Shown here: positions 58,301 through 64,000 of the stretch, piece after piece
Layout of the letters: each line of letters starts with the position of its first letter
Position numbering within the stretch: position 1 is the first letter of the stretch
The notes under the pieces: generated by a model
Told to the model about the DNA's origin: nothing
What the model saw: only the letters and a program-made list of their open reading frames with translations
Database searches by the model: none
Position numbers and translations under genes: made by a program
Source of the DNA: Desmodesmus armatus
Lineage: Eukaryota > Chlorophyta > Chlorophyceae > Sphaeropleales > Scenedesmaceae
DNA length: 64,000 nt
Assembly (NCBI GenBank): GCA_007449985.2
Contig: VIIQ02000063.1
Coordinates: forward strand, 78,905-142,904
Reading direction: 5' to 3'

Positions 58301-61300
58301 CTGGTGCAGCGAAAGCATAGGTACAAACAGCCACTAAGGAGTGCATCTCAAATTTGACCTCCGCCAACACAAGCTAACGTTGAATCGACTATGCACGAGG
58401 CTTGGTGGATCCGCCACAATCCGTGTGTGGGAAGACATCCGTGCATGACAACCAACATGAATTCAGCCGCTGGCAAGCGTGTACAATGCACAAAAACATC
58501 CAAGCAACAAGTTTGGGCTTTCCCGTGCTGAAGCACTCCAAGTCAGATTTTGTGGTGACTCACCCATGTACTTTGTGTGTGCCGCCCGTCACTCACTTGC
58601 TCCTTCAGGAACTAATGACCCAGATGCCACAAGCTATGGTCACGCCGTGCACATCATTGGTTTCCACAACCCCCGCAGGTATTGGATTGTCAAGAACAGT
58701 TGGGGCAGAGACTTTGCAAATGGTGGCTTCTTCAGAGTTGCATATGGGATGAGCGGTATTGCTGACACCGCGATTGGTCTCCGCTTTGCTCCATTTCAAA
58801 ACCCTGTGTCCGAGCGCCTTTTAAACCTTTCCATACGCACACCAGACACAATTCCCAACAAGGAGTCTACCAGGTCTCCCACCACCTGCTTTGAGTACGT
58901 TGCGCTACCCGGCGGCACTGTTGCAAAAGTCGCGGACATGTTTGGCACAACAATACGTCGCCTTGTCGATGACAACACTGACATAGTTGCTAGGCATTTC
59001 TACTTGGAGCAATTGAAGTTGTTGGTTTGCACTGACGTGGAAACCCTGGTGCCCCAAAGACACAGGGAGACGCGTTATTGCGCATCAAGGTGGGTCATGT
59101 GTGTACACGATTGTGACGCATGTTAAAGGAGACGAGATTCAGGGTTCTGCATATGCTTGAAGGTCCCCTTCAGCCTACAACAAAGACATGCTGCCAGGAG
59201 CTGTAGGGCAAAGCCCAGCACTGCTAATGAATTTTAAGGGTACGTAGTCGGCTCACTTTGTTGGTGAGGTTGCATTGTTCACTTGTATGGTGCTTGTAGG
59301 CCGACCTTGACACAACAGGCATACTCAACAATTGGGGAGAAACATCTGACTACTGCTCTTGGTTGGGTGTGTCATGTAATAGTGCGAAGAATGTCAATGG
59401 TATTCTTCTAAACGGAAAGAATTTGCCACAAGGCAAGTTGCTAACGGGACATTTGCCAGATACAGTGTCTCTTCTTGGCCTTCCATACCTTGCCACTCTT
59501 GATCTGCCAAACAACGACCTCCGTGGGACTTTGCCTGCTGCTTACAACAACTTGAAAGCGCTCAAGTGGTTGTATTTTCACAGCCTTGCCGGCATAGTCG
59601 GTACCTTGCCACCACAATGGGGAAATGGGCCCTTGGCGGATACCCTGAAGGTTGTGGCCATTCACAAGTGCTCGTTGATTGGGACGTTGCCGGACGCATG
59701 GTCAAACATGCGATCACTTTCAACCATGTCCCTATGGCAAAATGCGCTTACAGGCACTTTGCCCTCAAGCTGGGCCAAGCTGACCAACATGCAGCAGTTT
59801 GGGCTTCACAACAACAATTTCAGTGGTGTATTGCCACCTGAGTATCAGGCGTGGACCCATCTCGAAGTCTTGGAAATCCACAACAACCCCCTTTTGTCTG
59901 GACCTCTCCCAGAGGCGTGGGGTGTTGGGATGTCAAGCCTCACACGCATCGTTCTTGGGAGTCACTCTCCGGAAAAAAACTGCCCTAGTGAGAGCAACCT
60001 CACAGGAACTTTGCCCTTGACATGGTCCAGGCTCAGCAAGCTGAAGGAAATAGGGGTTCGTTGCGCCCCCAAGTTGTCAGGTGCACTACCACCCGAGTGG
60101 GCGCTTTTGGAAAATCTTGAGGTGAGCTACAGTTCCTACATGGGTCCATACCATGTTTATGGATCCCAATAAAGCAAAAAAACATACACAAACACATAGT
60201 CTCCGTATACATACCCCCGGCAAGGGGGGCCGTGCAAATCAACATAGATTATTGAAGCTTTCAAGATGCCATGTTGCCCGGCAGAAAGTTGCAGCACACT
60301 GATTCAATATGGAGCCACATGCCTAGGCAACTGCGCGCACAATACGCACCAAATAATCACTATGCTTGGGGGGGGGGTGTTACGCTTTTGGGGGGGGGGG
60401 GTGTTACGCTTGGGGGGGGGGGTGTTACGCTGGGGGGGGGGGGGGGGGGGCTTTTATCCTGGGCGACACAGGAGTGATTTATGGCATGAACGTTATTACG
60501 TTTCATGCCGTACATAAATCACCACCATTGTGCGATGTTTGTCCGAGGTATGCCGATAGTCGGAAAATTATGTTGTCTATGGCGCGTTATACAAGTGCAA
60601 TGACATCGCAACTATCGTGGAAACACGTTACCGCCTGTTGCAGAGTAAGCACCAATGCCTTCTGCTTCAACAATACAGTCTATAGGCACTCAATATGCTG
60701 CTGAGCATGCTGAGCCTGCAGGCTGTCACCACACACCGGCATACAACCGTTCAGTCAATGAACAACACCCGTCTGCATGTGCACCAAGCGCACCATGTGC
60801 GACATGTGGCTGGATTTCCGCAAGGACATCACTGGGATCCGCTATCAAAATCAAATCAAATCAAAGTTACACCTGTAGCTATGAAACTCAAGAGCTCATG
60901 CCAGCCATTCACTGATATCACGGAGATAGCACAACAACCCAGAAGGAACAACATACTGAGGATCAAAACAGAGAAGCCTGACGCTTTTGTGAGGATGAAA
61001 ACCAACCCAAAAATCCCCAAGCGTACTATCTAAGTGCACGAGATGGACAACCCTCCGAATGGATGCCGGGCAAAAACCTCCGTGGAGGAATATAAAAACC
61101 CTTTGTGGCAATGTGACTTTGGGCTGGACCAATTCGGAGGCTCGGCACTAGACGGCTCTCGATACAAAAACACAAAGCTGTCAAATCAGTCAACTGCCGT
61201 CAACGCTCCACCGCTATCAGTACTCTTTGTGGATAAGCTTCGAGTAGTGCATGACGTGAGGGAGTTTGATTCCGGGGTTATGCCGGTTTTCAGTCATGTT

Positions 61301-62058
61301 GAACCCCGCTCAAGGGCCCCCCTAAGAGTCCAAAGGATACATGCAAGTATGTTGGATATGAACATTTGTGTACACTGTATCAGCTCAGCACCCTTATGCG
61401 ACAACATATGCATGTTGTTGTGCGTCTAGTGGCAATTCCCTCCATATACACACCCTCACCGAAGTGTCCCTTTGCCATGATGTTGACACTGTAGTACACC
61501 TGGACTTTGCGATCGTGCTACTCACACATGTTGATGGTGCAAATGCAGGTTTTGGATATCACTGCGAACAACCTGACGGGGACCCTCCCAAAACAGTGGA
61601 AGTCAATGGTGGCGATGAGGAGGTTTGCTTTACCCTGGAATGCAATATCAGGCAGTATACCTAGCGATCTGCTGCAAAGCTGGCCAAAATTGAATTGGTT
61701 TCACGCACATGCCAACCAATTGTCAGGCCCGTTGCCGGCCTTGCCAAGCAATATCACAAGGCTCGACTTGAACAACAACTTGCTACAAGGGACGCTGCCT
61801 CGTGAGTATGGTGATGCCCGCAAGTTGACCGCACTTTTCTTGGCCAACAATCGCTTGACAGGCTCCTTGCCACCTGAGTTGGGCAAGCTTGATGCACTTG
61901 TTGCTCTTGAGTTGGACAGGAATCAATTCAGGGGCTCCATACCGGCAGAATGGGCTGCTGGCATGAAGAGCATCAATCTCCAGCGGACAAAGCTCAGTGT
62001 TGCAAATGACGGCAATGTGATCACTGGCACATGGCCCCAACCGCGTGGCTTGAGATGA
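55337..62058 (+). CDS. secreted papain-type protease fused to LysM-like and leucine-rich-repeat regions (two lesions)
   Basis: Seven exons: 55337-55819, 56301-56591, 58037-58094, 58609-59089, 59163-59239, 59300-60121 and 61549-62058, about 906 residues. A signal peptide (VSLSLLLLLLLAPPLVHSQG) is followed by a C1A peptidase: oxyanion Gln127 and catalytic Cys133 in DQGVCNTCASF, His289 in GHAVHIIGF, Asn307 in VKNSWG. All catalytic residues are present. Residues about 372-415 look LysM-like (GGTVAKVADMFGTTIRRLVDDN), possibly binding glycans. Next come an LRR cap (SPALLMNFK, then DYCSWLGVSC) and about a dozen plant-type LRRs (LTGTLPxxW), with no membrane anchor. Phases match except at two places: the exon 2 acceptor reads AT at 56299-56300 instead of AG, and exon 5 has one extra G (59238-59240). 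The exon 5 acceptor lacks a pyrimidine tract. It is either a decaying gene or affected by sequence errors. It should act outside the cell. Confidence 0.72.
56601..56643 (-). repeat. dispersed repeat family 1, copy C
   Basis: On the minus strand it reads AAGAGACCAGGGGGGTGTCT and then CTGTATCTTTATCTTT, closest to copy A (28175-28273). It starts 10 bases inside intron 2 of the protease-LRR gene. Confidence 0.6.
57511..57580 (+). repeat. dispersed repeat family 1, copy D
   Basis: Reads CAATGGGAGGATTCCTATGG, CGTTACGATGCAAAAGGGG, then ATCCGATTCTTTATTTC. It is inverted relative to copy E 230 bases downstream, so the intron can fold back here. Confidence 0.65.
57798..57906 (-). repeat. dispersed repeat family 1, copy E (longest)
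   Basis: On the minus strand it begins GAGCCGCCCTCAACGGATGC, continues CCAATGGGAGGAATCCTATG, GCGTTACGATACAAAGGGGG, and ends in a T-rich tail. It is the most complete member and shares its 5' part with copy A. Confidence 0.65.
60364..60451 (+). repeat. array of G runs separated by TGTTACGCT
   Basis: Four G runs of about 9 to 19 bases are separated by TGTTACGCTT or TGTTACGCT, in the last intron of the protease-LRR gene. The G-rich strand is the transcribed one and could form G-quadruplexes. Confidence 0.85.
60473..60522. repeat. imperfect palindrome next to the G-run array
   Basis: GTGATTTATGGCATGAACG pairs with CGTTTCATGCC plus ATAAATCAC, with a small loop and a few unpaired bases. It begins about 22 bases after the last G run. 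Confidence 0.75.
60861..60935 (-). repeat. dispersed repeat family 2, copy 2
   Basis: On the minus strand it reads AGTGAATGGCTGGCATGAGC, TCTTGAGTTTCATAGC, TACAGGTGTAAC. It is inverted relative to copy 3; the pair flanks the last exon of the protease-LRR gene. Confidence 0.7.
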
Positions 62059-63073
62059 GGCATGGGCACAGGGGTTAGCTGTGTTGCAAAGGGAATGCAA
62101 TACTTTCAGATCCACCGCTGATGTGTGCGTTGGGTGCACATGCCTTGTGAACCAATTTATTCAAGACGCCCCCTTGATTTCTTGAGCACGTTGCAGAAGC
62201 TGGGTTGCATTGCAACATAGCTGATTTTGTGCGGGACCAAAGTGGCGCAATATAGCCCTGATCCAGTACAATAGTAGTAGCATTAGTCAGTAGCAGTATT
62301 CTGGATTGGAGAACTGTCTATTTTGGCACTAAGATAGACGCTTGAGTATCTTGGGGCTGGTTTCATTCTCACAAGCGTCAGCGACTCTCTGGTTTGATCC
62401 TTATTGTTTTGGTTTGTTCTGCCATATCTTGACAGCAGTGAATGGCTGGCATGAGCTCTTGAGCTTCATAGCCAAATGTGTAACATTGACTGATTGATAC
62501 ACTGCTGCGTGCAGCCTATGTTGTGCTGAATGGGAGGAAGCTTGAACGAGGGAGCTCGAGCTGGCGATCAGTTTGGCTTGTGTGTCCTCATACACACAGC
62601 CGCTGGGTTTCAAGTCACTTCCTGCACACAGCCTGTCTTAGAGAACCAGGCTCGGCTGGAAAAGTGTGATGAGAAGGCCCACGTACATCCACATGCGATT
62701 ACTTAGAAATTCATTCAGTCCAGCCACAACAATCAATTGCAGCCTTTCAATCGCAAGTTGCAGTTCAGCCTTGGTCACTGCAGTGAACCAGCACAACTCC
62801 ATCGACGTTCACCTCACACGGGTGTTGACACATGGGCACTACCCTGTGAGTGTGTCTCTGTGTTGAAAGCCACTTGGCTCAACAAGTGCCATTGCCTGCA
62901 AGCTAGCCACCACCGTGCTCGTCTGACACAAGCACCTGCCTGTCCCTCACCACAAACAAGCTGCTTTATGCCTCAATGGTCAAAGAGGTCATCGGCCCTG
63001 AAGCACAACTGACAGCGAGCGATTTCACACGCATGGTCATGCCGTGCTGCCTCTGCGCAACAACTGTTGTGGT
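62059..63073. other. convergent intergenic region
   Basis: Lies between the ends of the protease-LRR gene (plus) and the E2 gene (minus). It contains repeat family 2 copy 3 and a TGTAA at 62479-62483 that may end the protease-LRR transcript. No coding segment is recognised. Confidence 0.45.
62421..62490 (+). repeat. dispersed repeat family 2, copy 3
   Basis: AGTGAATGGCTGGCATGAGC, TCTTGAGCTTCATAGCC and AATGTGTAAC; very similar to copy 2 on the other strand. It supplies the TGTAA motif that may serve as the polyadenylation signal of the upstream gene. Confidence 0.7.
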
Positions 63074-63797
63074 TCAGAGCGCTGCTGCAGCCTCCACAAT
63101 CTGGTCCATGACGTCCACCATCCTGTTGAAGGTTGTCCCGCTGGGGTCCACACTTGCAGCCTCACGTAGCCAACGCCCCGCACGGGACACCAGCACACCA
63201 CGCAACACCCTGCAAGCCCAACATTAGCGTGTGTCTGTGAGTATGTTGTCAACACTGCCACACCTTCGTGCACTTTGGGGTCAGTGTACTACACTAGTAG
63301 GAGGTCGCCTTGACCTTCGCGCCGCTATAGTGCCTGAGCACCTCAACCACACTAAACAAACTCTGGCAGCACTGGGAATGCTTGACTGCTCCAAAAGTGA
63401 CAGCTCTGTAGCACCCCTACACGTTTGCGTACAAGTGATCACACTTCATGAGTCACACTTCTCACACCACCCACCTGAAGTGAGCTTTGATGACGTCCTC
63501 CAGGCCGGGTGGTGGCTTGCGCAGCAGGGCCAGAACAGCCCAACGCAGAGTAGACAGGCGCACCTCCGAGTTGTACCTGAAAACAACAGCATGAAACACC
63601 CCCGAAGGCTTCATGCTTGTAGCCTGCCCTCTTCATGATGACTCATCTCGGAGGTGAGCCGAACGTGGCGAGGTAAGGCTGCCGAACTGACACTGCATAG
63701 TACGCGGCCCCTGTCATGATAGCTCACCTCATGCTGGTGAGGGACCCCTCAGTGGTGCCCTCATCAGGTCCACACTGGGCTCGTTGAAATAGGGGTC
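63074..63797 (-). CDS. UBE2O-like ubiquitin-conjugating enzyme, 3' end (one frameshift)
   Basis: Three exons are in view: 63728-63797, 63475-63576 and 63074-63209; the rest of the gene lies off the right edge. The segments DPYFNEPSVDLM, GTTEGSLTSMR, YNSEVRLSTLRWAVLALLRK and PPPGLEDVIKAHFR match the part of large E2 enzymes (UBE2O and plant PHO2/UBC23-25) that follows the catalytic Cys. The Cys itself is outside the window. These enzymes attach ubiquitin and often act as combined E2/E3. Exon phases match (phase 2, phase 2), except that the first exon needs one more G in the run at 63758-63760 (plus CCC) to pass from DLM to GTTEG. As written, it stops before the donor. Confidence 0.8.
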
Positions 63798-63810
63798 CTG
63801 CATTGAGACG

Positions 63811-64000
63811 CACCCCCCCACACACACCCACCCACACCCCCACCCACACCCACACCCACACCCACACCCACACCCACACCCACACCACACACCACCCCAC
63901 CCCCACACCCACACACACCCCACCAACCCACCCACACACCCACCCACACACCCACCCACACACCCACCCACACACCCACCCACACCCCCACCCACACCCC
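63811..64000. repeat. CCCACA-type microsatellite
   Basis: Imperfect CCCACA/CCCACACA repeats run to the edge of the window, inside the E2 gene intron that precedes the exon at 63797. Confidence 0.95.

Noticed and set aside
63811..64000. Val/Gly-rich minus-strand frame at the window edge
   Set aside because: Translation of a CCCACA microsatellite in an intron, not a protein.

Overview
This is nuclear DNA of a green alga, most likely a chlorophycean (Scenedesmus/Tetradesmus- or Chlamydomonas-like). The evidence is intron-dense genes on both strands with GT..AG introns, long poly-Ala and poly-Gln tracts written in GCA/CAG repeats, TGTAA polyadenylation motifs, a plastid-type FAD4 desaturase and Pro-rich wall proteins. 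There are no bacterial operons, rRNA genes, tRNA genes or CRISPR arrays that I can support. Gene models were built by hand, by matching splice phases between conserved protein segments.

Layout, left to right. (1) 278-1092 (-): 5' part of a FAD4-type desaturase. (2) 2160-3065 (-): a small, probably plastid, one-helix membrane protein. (3) 4155-10483 (+): a chromatin/transcription protein with a BAH domain and a GATA finger, and a strong foldback in one intron. (4) 13367-20773 (-): RNA polymerase III subunit RPC3 in 14 exons. (5) 21537-22710 (+): SUMO. (6) 23871-26668 (+): a secreted Ala/Gly/Val-rich protein with 32-residue repeats. (7) 26669-32909: about 6 kb with no gene I can support. (8) 32910-39521 (-): a secreted Pro-rich wall-type protein with repeated beta-sandwich-like domains. 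(9) 40650-46234 (-): a tyrosine-recombinase-like protein of the Crypton/Ndc10 type with a GCR1_C-like domain and an AT-hook, flanked by two oppositely oriented arrays of GCGGAC repeats. (10) 48161-53737 (-): a 1,858-residue one-exon protein with four copies of a domain I do not recognise. (11) 55337-62058 (+): a secreted papain-type protease fused to a LysM-like segment and plant-type leucine-rich repeats. (12) 63074-63797 (-): 3' end of a UBE2O-like ubiquitin-conjugating enzyme.

The best candidate for an undescribed system is 40258-53737. It holds an intact recombinase-like gene bracketed by inverted iterons with roughly 10-bp spacing, next to a giant multi-copy-domain protein. Both proteins carry similar acidic SDDELF/LLDD-type motifs. 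Whether the recombinase gene is a live Crypton or a domesticated host gene cannot be settled from one window.

Several otherwise good genes carry one-base frame breaks (near 33710, 59240 and 63758), and one has a lost splice acceptor (56299). The breaks near 59240 and 63758 lie in G runs. They are either uncorrected assembly errors or real decay.
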